A stretch of DNA of 64,000 bases from Avena insularis (lineage: Eukaryota > Streptophyta > Magnoliopsida > Poales > Poaceae), in assembly GCA_023614405.1 (NCBI GenBank), contig CM042690.1:662540802-662604801 (forward strand), in the 5' to 3' direction. Numbering within the stretch: the stretch's first letter is position 1; each line of letters starts with the position of its first letter. The translations under genes and the position numbers were made by a program. The notes below the pieces were generated by a model, which was not told the DNA's origin, ran no database searches, and saw only the letters and a list, made by a program, of their open reading frames with translations. This document shows positions 8,847 through 21,277 of the stretch, piece by piece.

Positions 8847-11526
8847 TTCTTTCTTTGGTTCTTATGCCTAACTTAAAGGTGTTAAAGAAAAGTACTTGTT
8901 GGGAGATAACCCAAGAGTTTTAGATGAGTCTTGGAAGTTATTACCTATGTAATAACCTCTCCTTATCCTTTTTATTTGCTTTTTGTGCCAAGAGTAACCT
9001 CTAATGAGAGTGAAGTAATGATTGGGAAAGTTGTTGTCCCGAAATAGATTTCTGTGCTTCATCGTAAATATTCCTGAGAGAGTTCTGTATGTCGGATTGA
9101 TCTGTAATGTTTTGTGCTTCTGCCCCAGGTTGTTATCTAACTTTCGTTAGTTCAACACTTTTTTATTTGAGCAACATAAGGTCTTCGAAAAAATTCGTCT
9201 TTACCTGCTGGTCTGTTTTGACAGATTTCTGCCATTTTCTGCATTTGCTTCTTGTTAGTTCCTCCTTGAGTTCCTTTGGGTAATTGAGCTTTTTGAGGGA
9301 AGTGCTACAGTAGCTAGTGTTCTAATGGAAGTTTATTTGGTGTTAGAACTTAACCTTGAGACTTATTTATCTTAAGTGCACTAATGTTGCTAATGAGATT
9401 GTGTGAAGTTTTGTATGAAGGAAAATTTCAGGTGTATGAAAGGAATGAGTAACGATATGAAGGATGGACTAAAGCTCAAGCTTGGGGATGCCACGCGTGT
9501 CACCCCAAGAAATATCCAAGAAGTACAAGCGTCAAAGCTTGGGGATGCCCAAGGCATCCCCTTCTTCATCAATAAAAATCCCAGGTTTCTTCCAAACGCT
9601 TCATTTTTATTGTTTCGTGCACAGTTATGTTTCTCTTGGAGCGTCTTATTTTTCGTTTTCGTTTTGGTTTTTAGTTTGCTTGGTTTGCTTAGTTTTCTGA
9701 ATAAATTGGTTGGACCCCCTCTTTCATACTTTGGTTTGCAAATAGTTTGGTTTGGTTTGGAAAAGAGTAGGAAAGGTCATGCTTATGTGGTAAAAAGAGC
9801 TCATTTTTGACTGTGGCTATGCTTTGTCATGCCATGCTTGATATTATTTTGGCTTTATGCTTAGTATTATTTGCTGTAGCATTACTTGCTATAAACAATT
9901 GAGATTGCTTAATGTGCCTTGGATGAATCATGCGTTGTTTTAGCATATTAAAGAATAGTATAGTGGTATTCTCCTTTGATGCTTTATTTGGGTTGACTTG
10001 GCGCATGCTCACACCATGTTATGACTATCACAAGTCACCATAAGCCTTTATGATCCTTTAGTTTTCAACTTGTAGTATCACTTTATGCTATGACCAATGA
10101 TGTTTTGTCGCTCTGCATGATTATGGCCATTATTGCTCTCTTAGTTTGTCGCTCCCAGTGTTTTGCTAGCCTCCACCACAAAGTATGAGTTCCACTCATG
10201 CATCCAACTCCCTAAACCAAGTTTTTCCAGAGAGTCCACCATACCTACATACTAGCTTATGCTATTCCAAGTATATTCATGCTTTTTTTACCTTCCACTT
10301 GTTATGAGAAAACTAGTGATTAAAGCTCTCACGAACTTGATGGCACACTTTACTTTTTTGCCTCTAATAAACTTGAACCATTGGGTCCTTCTTTGTTGCG
10401 TATATGCTTGCGCTTTATAAGTTGAAATTAGCAGAACCATGTACCATGGGGAACGCTTTCAACATTGCACTTGTACTTTGTACACCATTGATATTATGTT
10501 CTTTTGCTTACGGATCCCGGCGGTGTGCAATAAATGTGGAACTTGTAAGATCATGGAGTTTGTATGTGTGTTAGAGAAACGCTCGGGCCGCTAGCCTAAG
10601 CCATGCCTAATCATGGTGGAAACTTGCAACATCACCATAATGAGCACTCTATGAAGCATCCTCAATAAAAACCTACGCAAATAGCAAATAAAAAGATCGC
10701 TGAGATGCTCATTGTCTGCTTGCCTTGTCATTTTGATTATGGTAAAGCTCCCGTATCATGTGCAAGGGGTACCTCGTTGGCGGTTCTTAATGATACACAT
10801 ATACTTACAATGACAAGAGCTTACTCGTGACTAAAGTTGAGTAGCATGAGGATCGGTCTTCGTAAGTAAGGGGCATGAGATTTCGGTTTATAACTTGTCA
10901 AGCATATCCTCTTAGTTGTGTCACTTTAACCTTAATCACCTTCAAGATGCTTATGATACGGGCAATGAGAGCTGAAAGCTATAAGTACCATATTTTTGGA
11001 AGCTCTTTATGAGACTTGAATCCCTACTTCCTTTTACAAAAGGCCTTTCTTCCACCATTATATTGAGTCTCCACCTTCTATCTTTATGCACCTACTTTGA
11101 GAGCATAGTGGCCATTCTTAGTTCTATGTGCATTGTCCCAAGACTAGTTGATTGATGCATAACTTGTTATTGCTTGTTTGAAACTATTGTATCTAGTCAC
11201 TCTTATGAACTTTGAAGGTGTCCTATGCATTTATATTTGCTACTCTATTGAGGGGCAAGCTGAATACTTTTATGCTATGTTTTCTTTATGTGAAACAAAC
11301 AAACGTATTGGAAAGCATGTTATTCATGATTCTTTTGTTTGTGCCTTTTCATGTTGTATCATAGTTTCTTTGCTTATTGCTAGAACTTTGTCTTTCATGT
11401 TATGATTGAAGTACTATGATCCCAGCTTTGAGTTTTGCAAATACTTTGATCAAATCTTTGATGGTGCATGTCACCTCAAAAATTATTTCTTTTTATCACT
11501 TACCTAATCGAGGACGAGCAAGAGTT
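8847..11526 (+). other. Long 3' non-coding region of element A
   Basis: About 2.7 kb without supported coding sequence. From 8865 to the PPT it is closely similar to 36855-39616 of element C (for example both begin tgcctaacttaaagg). It includes two internal copies of the PPT core and a strong hairpin, listed separately. It replaces the pol region expected in an autonomous Gypsy element. Short ORFs in it look like chance frames. Confidence 0.65.
9478..9561 (+). promoter_or_regulatory. Internal PPT-like repeats and hairpin of element A
   Basis: The 13-mer aagcttggggatg occurs at 9478-9490 and 9535-9547, and again as the true PPT at 11527-11539. The second internal copy overlaps a perfect hairpin: ggggatgcc (9541-9549), loop caa, ggcatcccc (9553-9561). 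The same arrangement exists in element C at 37469-37552 with one stem mismatch. A role as a central polypurine tract or RNA signal is inference. Confidence 0.5.
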
Positions 11527-11540
11527 AAGCTTGGGGATGT
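11527..11540 (+). other. Polypurine tract of element A
   Basis: aagcttggggatgt lies immediately before the 3' LTR start at 11541. This is the expected position of the plus-strand primer, and its core matches the PPT of element C. Confidence 0.75.
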
Positions 11541-13139
11541 TGATACATTTCAAATGTATCTATAATTTTTGATGTTCCATGCTTGGTTTTATCCACTTTC
11601 TTGTGTTTTGTTCCAACTTTGGAATACTTTTATTATGATTTCTTGGACTAACCTATTAACAAGACTCACAGTGCCAGCTGCCTATTTTCTATTGTTTTTG
11701 GTTCCAGAAAAGTCAGGAAATGAATATTCTCGGAATTGGACAGGACAAAAGCAAAAGTGCCTATTTTTCGGAAGGGATCAAGTGCCAGAATACGAGACGG
11801 AGAAGGGCTGGGGGCGGCCACACCACTGGCCAGGCGTGGGCCAGCGCCTGAGGGGTGGTCCGCCGACCCCAAGACCCTCGGCCTCCTTCCGCCTATAAGT
11901 TGCCCTCGACGAAAACCCTAGGTACCCGATCAAAAATCCATGAAAGAGTCTGAGCCGCCATCTCCATCCCTAGATCGGGGATCAAGCTCTTCCCAAAGAC
12001 CTGCGGAGAGGGAATTCACCACGAGGCCTTCTTCATCACCATGCAAGCCTCTGGTGTGATGCGTGAGTAGTTCATCCTTGGACTAAGGATCCATGTAGTA
12101 GCTAGATGGCTGGTTTCTCCTCCTTTGTGCTTTCATGTTTAGATCTTGTGAGCTCCGTTCATGATCAAGATCATCTATTTGTAATCCTTACATGTTGTGT
12201 TTGCGGGGATCCGATGGATATTGAGATGCTATTTCAAATTGATTATTGATTCTATCATGTCTTTGTTATTTGAGATCTTGCATGCTTTCCGTTGTTAGTA
12301 GCTATCTTGGCCAAGTAGATGCTAGCAACTCCAAGAGTTAGTATTTATGCTCGATAGTGGGTTCATGCCTCGTAACTGGGAAGTGACAGAAATCTCTAAG
12401 GTACTAGATGTGTTGTTGCTACTAGGGAGAAAACAACGATCTTTTGTTCATAGAACAATTGTATTGTTTACTTTACACGTAGTTCATAAAGCAATAATCT
12501 GTTGCTTGCAACTTAATACTGGAGGGGGTTCGGATGATAACCTGAAGGTGGATTATTAGTCATAGATGCAGTTGGATGGCGGTGTATGTATTATGTTGTA
12601 ATGCCCAATCAAGTCTCAAAGGAGTCAAGATGATTAGTATATGCATGTATTGCTTTCTCGGTGTTTGTCAATTACCCCGCTGTAATTTGTTCACCCAGCA
12701 TGTTATCTATCTAAGGAGAGCCACCTCTAGTGAACTATGGATCCTGGTCCTTTTCTTTACATACAATCTACAATCTTTTACTGCTTTGTGTTTACTTTCT
12801 GCAAACTTTTACTTCTTTCCATTCGATACGTTTAATCCTTTGTTTTTCGCAAAACACGGTGAGATTGACAACCTCATCACAAGTTGGGGACAAAGTTCTA
12901 TGGTTGTGTTTTGCAGGTCTCCACGTTGCTACTAGCACCGGTAGTGCGCCCTGCCAAAGCTTAGCTAGTAACACCTTTGAGGTGTTTCCTTGCTCCTACT
13001 GGTTCGATTAAACCTTGGTTTCATAACTGAGGGAAACTTGCTGCTGTGCTCATCGTACCTTCCTCTTGGGGTTCCCAACGAGCTCTACATCAACACCACG
13101 CACCAAGCACTTTTCTGGGCGCCGTGTATTGAGCCATCA
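11541..13139 (+). repeat. 3' LTR of element A
   Basis: 1599 bp, from TGATACATTTCAAATGTATC to gtattgagccatca. It is collinear with the 5' LTR but lacks several short GC-rich segments of U3 (around 11810-11920). The first 20 bases hold a perfect 9-bp inverted repeat with a 1-base centre. Confidence 0.87.
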
Positions 13140-15069
13140 TGCAGCTGCAGGTGGATCTTCAAACCTGGCCTATCTCCATCCATTGATTCAACCCATTATA
13201 AAAGTACTAGTTGAATTACCATGCGTTGCCATGGCTTTTTGAGTTTCTTCTCTTGTACCCGGTATAATTTATGTGAAAAGTTATGTGTACAAAAAGGTAA
13301 AAAAGTAGACAATCTAGATTAAGCACACAATCATTTTACAAACTGATCAATTGCTCGTCTAAGTACATGACAATAAATCTTTCGAGCAAAGACTACAGTA
13401 GGATAACCTTCCTCCATACAATAGTTCAACTCTAATCATCAAGTGAAGAACAATTATTCACTATAGAATTCGTCCATACTATATATGGTTCAACTTTAAT
13501 CATTCCAATAATATCCGAATAATTCAAAATAGACATCATTTTACCCATGCTTTAGATTATCAATCAATTTGATGAGTCAAATTTCTTTACGGGCCCTTAC
13601 GTTCTCTTCGTTCTCCACAACAATATCATAGGACATTATCAAATCTCAGGACTACCATAACCCATGCAAAGCAAACAATAACAATTTAGACTATTTTTTA
13701 GAAAATTAATGTAGTTGAAAGGAATGTAGGATGTAGTGCCTTCTCCATCCGGTCGAAGGAGTCTCCAATGCCCATGGGTTTGGCGGCAACGCGGGAAAGC
13801 ACAAGTGCAGCAACGGCGTCTTCTTCATTCATGTCCACTCCAGGGCAGGTAAGGGAAGACTGGTTGCAGTCTTGTGAACTTTTTAGGATTGGGCATCGCC
13901 GAACACATCGAGTGGGTGGTGTTTTTTCGCCTAGATCGGGGCCTACGATGGGCATACCACATAGCTCCCTATTTATTATTAAATAAATTACAAAGAGATT
14001 TGGAAAATAGCAAAGTATACCTAGATTTTCATAGATGGGAGGTGAACCACTTGAAATCCTGAATTATGTTTCTATATCATGGCACACAGTTTAGGAGAGG
14101 GATCAAAAAGAATCAAGTGGAAATATACAAGGGTCAGTGTTGACTTACGTAAGCTGAATTAATGTAATAAGATGCATGCTTACAAGATAATACTTTTGAG
14201 CTAGGATGTCCTTACTAGCTTGACTCTTTTTTGTTTGACTTGATAAACATGTAGAATCAGGAAAGCCGCCAACATATATAATGGTAAATGAAAAGCTTTG
14301 TTTCTTTCTTTTACTTATATTTATTTTCTAGTAATAAAGCCATTTAATACAAAATCTAGTATATTTGAACATTTCAATCTTCAGAATATTAAGAGCTATA
14401 AGCACATGATGCTAACATGAAGACCACAAATGTTTTCCTAGACATGGAGACATCGGATATGGATAATCAGAACTCTAGCACAATAAGTTTAGTCGACTGA
14501 AATACAATAAAATTTAGGACATATTAACAAATTATTGTTGCACATTGCAACCAACAAAGTGAATCAAAATTATCTGCAGAAGCTTCAGCCTTTGATATTA
14601 AAATGTTAATATACAACATAAATTCAACACGCAAAAAAGAGCAAGTAACAACATTATGAACTACATTCACATGCTTGTCACCGACCTACTTAATCAAAGG
14701 AAACCCCATAGATGATGCATGTGGTAATCAAGGAATAAGAAAGTATTGTGATCAGAACCATGGGGGCAAATATGGCTGGAGCTTGGGAGTAGATGGATAT
14801 GTGTCCAAGGCAGGCATGGTCGCCATCGCGATGCAGGTGTACTGCCGGGATGGATAGAGAGGATGTAGGAAATTTTGTCGGTGGGTTATTTGGCCAAGAT
14901 TGCGGATTTTATTTCTCCCTCATGCCAGTGGTTACACTAGTCACTCACTCAGAATTCATGGCAAAAGATAGAAAAACAGAGTAGAGAGAGAATACATGGT
15001 AACTTCCTCACCTAGCAATGCGTTGCAACGCGTCTATTTCGCTATAGGGCCAAGCTATAACAGCCTCGT
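13140..15069. other. Unclassified AT-rich DNA
   Basis: I recognise no gene or known element. Short motifs such as accatgcgttgccatggc (about 13219) and caatgcgttgcaacgcg (about 15017) resemble each other and may be relics of a repetitive element. The short ORFs (for example 13768-13986 and 14675-14857) show no domain I know. Confidence 0.3.
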
Positions 15070-16999
15070 TGTTAGATTCATCAAGGACTAGATTGGTCCA
15101 GTAAACTAAGGTAAAACAAACAAACAAAGTCTTATAGACGTGTCCTTTTTATTTCCTTTTAGCAGTTCTTTCCAAGGTTCTATTAAATCTAGGTCTTCTA
15201 GAGAAAAAACTATTATACTACATAAGTGAACCCAGATCGAAGGTATTAGCCAATAACTTGGGAAGAGCTCCACAACTTAATTGTAGGCCTGAAGAACTCA
15301 CAACAAAGGCCACTTAACCGTCTAGGGTTCCAAGAACCCAAGAGTAACAAGATTCTTGATTTCACCAACCAAATCCTCTGAGGAGAACTCGGAGAACTCA
15401 AACCGATGCATCTAATGCAATGGCAAGTCCTTCACTCCCAAATTCCACAAAAGCTACAAAAGATATTGGGGGAATAAGAGAGGAAGAACACAAGAGGAAA
15501 TCCACAAAAGACTCTAAGATCTAGATCCAATGGGTTACCCTCACTTAGAGGAGTGATTGATTGGTAGAAATGTAGATATAGATCTCCTCTCTCTTTTCCC
15601 TCAAGAAGATGCAAGAATCATTGGAGGGATTGAGAGATAGCAAGCTTGGGAAGGTCAACAATGGAGGAGAAAACTTGCAAGAAGAGTTGGGGAACCATTG
15701 GGGAAAAAGGCCTCTTAAATAGGTCCCCCCAAAATCCAACAGTTGCAGCCCAAAAACACAATTCCCGCTACCGGAATTTTTCCAGATACTAACGGACTTT
15801 CCCGGCACTACTAGATTTTCACAACTCCCGGACACTCGGTACGAAAACGGTAATAACTTTTGCATCTGGACTCCGATTTTGATGATCTTGGGCTCGTTTC
15901 GAAGAGGACAACAAGAGATACAATATCATGTAGAGAAACATCATTGTCCAACCATGGATATAAAACCACAAGATTAAAGGTTTGAACTCTCTAAAAGAGG
16001 CGAACCGATAAAACCTCCAAAACACAAAACACAAACACTTGACCTTGGAAACTCCGAATAGGTTGAAACTAATTTTGTTGGAAAGATAAAAACAAGTAGC
16101 ATCCAAAAATATGGAAATATTATATACCACCAAGGGAGAAAATATCTAGTTTATATATGTGATATATCTCCCAAGGTGTCGAGCCAGAAAACCCGCAAGA
16201 TAAAAAACGCAATAAGATATTCCGTTTTTGATGAACTAGAACTTGTTATGAATATTACCACAAGATATATAATCTCACTTGGATAAGATATAAATAACAA
16301 CCAAGAAGGATGATGCTAAGTATGCAAAGGTTTGAGCTCTCTCCGAAAGATACGATCGAGTTACTCACTAGAGAGCCCCTCTTGATAGTATGGTTCTATC
16401 CTAAACCCGGTCTCCCAACTACAAACATGAGACTAGAAAAAGAGAAAACCTATCAAGATTATACCTTTTCCTTGAGTATTCCACTTGATCTTGATGTAGA
16501 CGATCTTGTCCTCCTCAATATGGAACACTTTTCTTGATTTCTCTTGCGATGCTTGCTTGATGAAGACTTGCAAATTTCTCCCCATACACCATGGGGAAAC
16601 CTCTTCTTTGAGCTTGTCTTCATCAATCCATGAACACTTAGGATGGCAAGATTCAAGCATGAGATCTTCTAGAGAAGGCGCATCTTGAACTTGCACATCA
16701 TTTCTTCTAACTCCACTAGGATGATCTCTTGAAGATATTCATGAGGAACTCCATCTTATTCTTCAAGACACTCTTGATATTATCTTATTTATCCTTCTTT
16801 TTATTCAACATTATTCCGAAAGGCCCAAAGCCCTTGTATATTGCTTCTTGATCTTCATTTCTTCAACCTTGAAGCCAACACATGGTCCAATCGATGCTAA
16901 TGGACAATTCCTACAAGTGTAAATCAATGCACATATTAGTCCATAGAGATTGTCATTAATTATCAAAAACACACATGGGGGCACACATGCCCTTTCACA
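15070..16999 (-). mobile_element. Probable LTR (or LTR-like element), minus strand
   Basis: Read on the minus strand, the sequence begins TGTGAAAGGGCATGTG at 16999, a typical plant LTR start. It passes an AT-rich U3, and reaches a TATA-like tatttaag near 15712-15720 followed by a long U5-like stretch. The far end near 15070 would be ...AACA on the minus strand. No matching TSD was found (ctcgt left, aggtt right) and there is no partner LTR in the window. The boundaries, especially the left one, are uncertain. Confidence 0.4.
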
Positions 17000-18929
17000 A
17001 GGTTTTGTAGGAGTCCAATGTTATTGTTTCATCTCAACCTGATCATCAACTACTTGTCCATCAAGCCTTGTCAAGGATTTGATTAAATTTGTGTGTCTAC
17101 GCATACTAACTCACTGGTGAAAAAATAGAGTTCTTACCCCCCTCAGAAAGCCAATCAATCTAGGATCTCTATCGCCACATAATCTCCTCTATATGATAGA
17201 GATCTACCAGCCGGTCAGTGATTTTAATCTCAGCATGGTTCAGATCGAGATATAGAGGTAGGCTTCTTTTGAAAGAATGTGATATTCTGTCATGGTTCCT
17301 ATGGATATAATGTGCATAACGGAGCTCATACTCTTTTTATTGACATTATATATGTTGGATATTTGTTTTCAAATAATCTAGCAGTTTATATGATGCACAT
17401 GGTGTATGATTGCTTTATTTTCTAGCTACCTACTCTATATGCTGCACAAAATGCTTCTATCAGAATAATGCACATTCTGCTTAATTTGATCTGCTACTTC
17501 ATACCAGCCATACATTGTTTAAATACTTTATTGACCTTGTATTATTTGCTTGTTTGTCTACTAGATTTTCTTAGTTGGCTGGGTATATGTCCAATGATAC
17601 TATCAGCTATTGGAAATACAATAGTTTTAGGCATTACAAAAAAGGTTTTGTGCTAATTTTCGGCTGCATCCAACTATTTTTTTTGGCAGCAAATGACTCG
17701 TCATTTTGTTTTTCTTTTTTTATTGGCTAGACGATAAAAATATTTGAATGATCTAGCTACTAAAAAGCACAATGGTTGTTGATATCTTGTTTCTCTGAAA
17801 TGATCCTGCTAGTCTATTTTAGGTGCACACTTGATCTATTGCTTGTTTTTCTGAAGCACTATCTTAGTTTGCTGATTATTAAAACAGTGCCACCTTCTGT
17901 GGTTAGAGGTGCAACCATAAGTTCTCGAACTACACAATGATCTAGCTAGTTCATACTATAGACCATTTTTAAATGTTATTTTTATTTTACAGGTTAATGC
18001 TTGTTGTCCTGACCAGTTCTAAGTAGCTCAATGAATCGTAGTCACCCCTTCTTATTATATTTTTTATATTTCCGTCGTGCAGTGATATGATTAGTTTACG
18101 AGGGAAAGTGTCTAGTCGCTTAATTCACTACATTCATTCTCACACTCTAGTTTAGTTAGTCTGCATGAGACACAAATGTTGATTGCTAGATTTGTTATAT
18201 AGGGACAATGCCGATCTTGAAATTGCTCGATAACAAACATGGTGTTTTTCCTGCTTTGCTGTTGTGACTTAATTTGTCTTAGTTTCAGCCTACAAATAAT
18301 TTGTAACGTTTGTTCCATAGAGTGGCTGTGATTCTGGCACATGCTCGCATCGGTCTAGGTCGTCGACTAGTCCTATTATTTTGGAAAGAGATGTATGAGT
18401 CACATTGTTGATTGGTTGCTCCGTTGTGTCAGGCCAATGATGCATTAGAAATATTTTACATATAAGATGGCTGAGCTGGTATATTGTGCTGATTTGTTGT
18501 CTTTGTTTCAAGCTGCACATGAAGCTATGCAAGTAGAAGGGGACTCCTATGCTAAGTGTGGAGGTCATTTCGCAGAGAAGCAGCAATAGTGGTTATTGCT
18601 TGCATTGGCCCACTATGTCCACAATTCTAGTTTTTCCAGCACATAGAGAGGTGTTACGATCATACTCCAAACAATTGATTTAATTAAACAACAAACATAG
18701 AAAACATGTGCAATAATCACCATTACATGCGAAGAGATACATGAACTGAACGATCGACAAGATTGGATTGACCGTCTACTTGATATGTTCTTGTTCAGCT
18801 GTTATGTATGGCGATATAAGCTCTATAGCAGAAACCCTTTTCCAACCCATATCTAGCGTCTCTATAATGCTTCATCTAGTTTCTGTCGAAATTCTGGTTT
18901 ATAATAAATTTTAAAATTTTCCTGTTGAT
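17000..18929. other. Unclassified AT-rich sequence
   Basis: About 1.9 kb, rich in T runs, without a convincing ORF. It precedes the subterminal repeats of a CACTA-like end and may be internal or intronic sequence of that transposon, but nothing in it proves this. Confidence 0.25.
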
Positions 18930-19680
18930 GTAATATGGTGTTCCCAGCTCGACCATTAGCGGGCTGAAATAGTAACAGACCGTTCAAAATAATAAATGTG
19001 TTGTAATTGTAGAATACGTAAATGGGCCTCCTGAGTTGCCATGCACAACAACGGTCCGAAAACGTGATGAACAATTACGGGCCCAACTGAGTTATGGGGT
19101 TTAATATAATTGTTGGGCCTTTTGTGGGACGAAACAGTAGTCGATACTAAAACTGGTTGGCCTAAATGGGATGTACAATAAAGCTCCAAAGAAATTGGCT
19201 CGTCACATAGCAGACCAGAATAGTATCGAGACGTATGTATAGCAGGACTTCGTTGGGTCGCACAGTAAAAGACTATCCTAAAGCGATGCAGGCCGTGAGC
19301 AGGCCGAAACAGTAACGAACGAGAAAATTAGTAGGCCATATTTGGGTTGCAATGTGATGGCCCCCCAGTGAGCAGTGCTAGTCGTACGCATGCCACAGCA
19401 GTGACGGGGTGGAAAGTTAATAGGCCGCAGCTGGGCTACAATATGATGGGCCCCACTAAGCAGCTCAGGCCGTCATCAGGCCGAAATAGTTACGGACCAG
19501 AAAGTTAAAAGGCCGCAGTTGGGCTGCAATATGATGGGCCCCCACTAAGCAGCAAAGGCGACAACATGCTGAAACAATAACAAACCAAAAATTAAAAAGG
19601 CCTCAGCTGGGCTGCAAAGTGGTGGGACCCCTTCAATCAGTGCACCTCTGATAGGCCGAAACAGTAACAAACTTCCTTAT
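18930..19680 (+). repeat. Imperfect ~87-bp tandem repeats (CACTA-like subterminal array)
   Basis: The phrase gggctgcaatatgatgggcc recurs with variations near 19345, 19433, 19519 and 19605, with spacing of 86-88 bp. A second phrase like ggccgaaacagtaac recurs near 18962, 19129, 19297, 19478, 19565 and 19655. The earlier units are more diverged. Arrays like this next to a transposon end are typical of CACTA subterminal regions. Confidence 0.6.
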
Positions 19681-19689
19681 TATTGGGCT

Positions 19690-20024
19690 TTTTAATGGAT
19701 CAACCCACTTAATAATTAGCGGGCATTGGCTTCCACCGCGGCTTTGTGACTGTTAACAGCATTAACCGGCCGTTAATGGCACCTGAAACATGGCAGTTCG
19801 CATGATGTCAACAGTCAACGGGGCTGGCGAAACCGATCTACGATGACACGAAATTCCGTGGTTGAAGGGTGTGATCCGCCACGGTCAGGGAAAAACCGTG
19901 GTAGATTATTTTGTGATGGGGCTTTTACCACGGAGGCCTTCGTTGCGGAAGACTTCTTAACCACGAAAAATAGGCCTTCAACCACAAAAAGCGTCCGTTG
20001 TAAAGGCCAACTTTTCTTGTAGTG
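19690..20024 (-). mobile_element. CACTA-like transposon terminus
   Basis: The segment ends cttttcttgtagtg at 20024, whose complement starts CACTACAAGAAAAG, the canonical CACTA terminal text of grasses. Inside it are short inverted motifs around accacgg/ccgtggt, as in subterminal transposase-binding regions. The opposite end was not found, because the CACTG text at 17112 does not match it as a terminal inverted repeat. It is probably a fragment. Confidence 0.55.
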
Positions 20025-20120
20025 GCACCGACACCTATTGACATAAGGAGAAAGAATAGAAGTAGTAACTTAATTTGCTTGTATACTCATCATATTCTCT
20101 GATCACTATCTTATGAGTAA

Positions 20121-20375
20121 TTGTTGTATAAGAGAGCATTTTTCTTGTACACATCTCATATGCCTCTACCACTCCTGCAGTCATCTTACCTACCCCTCAA
20201 AGGAAATCCAGCATCAAGCTGTTGGCGCCGGCACCGGCTCCTACACCAGCACCTACAAATAACCACATCGGCACCATCTCCTGCACCACTCCCAATTCCT
20301 GCACCAGCACTAGCTATTGCACCAGCCCAAGCACCACCAACACCGGCACTAGACCCAGCACAAGCACCAACATAA
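20121..20375 (+). pseudogene. Ala/Pro-rich ORF fragment, unrecognised
   Basis: The frame encodes an alternating Ala-Pro-rich tract (for example PAPALAIAPAQAPPTPA) from degenerate gcacca-type repeats. I know no domain here. It lies between two CACTA-like ends and could be part of a CACTA-encoded protein, which often contain low-complexity Pro/Ala regions. It may equally be a simple-sequence expansion. Confidence 0.25.
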
Positions 20376-20576
20376 GATCCTACAGCATCTCGGGCACTGC
20401 CTTGTCACATCTTATCCTACACATGTGTGATCACCAGGTCGCATATGACTATGTTTGTGAGTATATGACAGTAGATAAACTGCCTTGAATGTCTTCTCCT
20501 TAAGTTTCACATGATTCAGTGCATTGTTCTTATTAATTGTGCTCTATCTCTTGCTTTGACTCATAAATTGCCTAAG

Positions 20577-20817
20577 AGTGCCACAAAGCAACTCTAGGCT
20601 AGACGAAAGGGCACAATAGTCTTCAAGATGCAGAGCGAAGGAGTGCACATCAAGAGACTCTATGCCATTAAGTGGACTGACAGGCGCTTGGCAGCTACTT
20701 CTAGGTGGTTCAAGTTCCAGAAAGCAGCCAAACTTACCATCAGAAGAATGGTCAATGTCGATGTATCTCGCTGCCCTGAATGCCGCATGTTGGTCATGAA
20801 GTTCCTAGTTGTCTAGC
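20577..20817 (+). pseudogene. Unrecognised ORF fragment (possible CACTA-encoded 3' exon)
   Basis: A frame reaching a TAG at 20814-20816 encodes a basic segment (LAATSRWFKFQKAAKL) and a Cys pair (RCPECR). No family is recognised. It is followed by AT-rich, 3'-UTR-like DNA. Its place upstream of subterminal repeats and a CACTA end at 23030 suggests a transposon-encoded last exon. This is inference. Confidence 0.3.
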
Positions 20818-21152
20818 TCTTTGGTCGCATGCTTTTGTAATTAATTATGTGGTTGTCTTATTTCCACTCATCATATATGGGTGGTAAAACTATGACAACC
20901 TCTTACTGGACTGGAGCTATAACTAGCACGTATTGGTTTGGTATATCTGTATCTATATGACGGTTCCCTATGTTACCAACTACTATGACAATGATTGTGT
21001 TCCATCTTAATTTGTATTTTGGCCATGGGCTGCTAGGGAATAAGCAGATTGAACCCTGAGGGGCAAACTTACCGTGCACCAAGTTTTTTAGTGCTAAAAC
21101 AATTGATTCTCTCTAAACAGTTTTTATAAATGAATATCTGTCAAAATAACTA

Positions 21153-21277
21153 CTCCCTCCATCCGAAAATAAGTGACTTTGGGATTGTCTAGATTTGTAT
21201 GTATCTATACACTAGAACGTCTCTAGATACATTCGAATTTACATAAATCCAACTCACTTATTTGTGGATAGAGGGAG
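21153..21277 (+). mobile_element. Stowaway-type MITE (Tc1/Mariner-derived)
   Basis: 125 bp starting ctccctccatccgaaaataa and ending ttatttgtggatagagggag, so the ends are inverted repeats. The element is flanked by TA on both sides (21151-21152 and 21278-21279). The TA target duplication, the CTCCCTCC terminus and the size identify a Stowaway MITE. It has no coding capacity. Confidence 0.9.

Larger units (their letters stand above)
5105..13139 (+). mobile_element. Element A: non-autonomous Gypsy retrotransposon (LTR-gag-pro-LTR)
   Basis: A is a structurally complete 8.0 kb element with LTRs at 5105-6732 and 11541-13139, a tRNA-Asp-type PBS at 6743-6760, one long gag-protease ORF (6924-8846), 2.7 kb of non-coding DNA and a PPT at 11527-11540. 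No RT, RNase H or integrase is present, so transposition would need enzymes supplied in trans. The LTRs differ by many small indels, mainly in the GC-rich U3 segment, so the copy is not recent. The flanking pentamers are tgtaa (left) and tgcag (right). They differ by two transitions, so the TSD is doubtful. The LTR start matches the LTRs of C and the solo LTR at 62348-63939. Confidence 0.85.

Noticed and set aside
15070..16999. Calling this segment a complete solo LTR
   Set aside because: The start and TATA-like box fit an LTR, but the left end is uncertain and the flanking pentamers do not match. It is kept only as a probable LTR.
17112..17140. CACTGGTGAAAAAATAG as the left end of the CACTA element ending at 20024
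   Set aside because: The inverted repeat at 20024 is CACTACAAGAAAAG. Beyond CACT the two do not match, and the flanking triplets differ (act and gca), so no pairing is supported.
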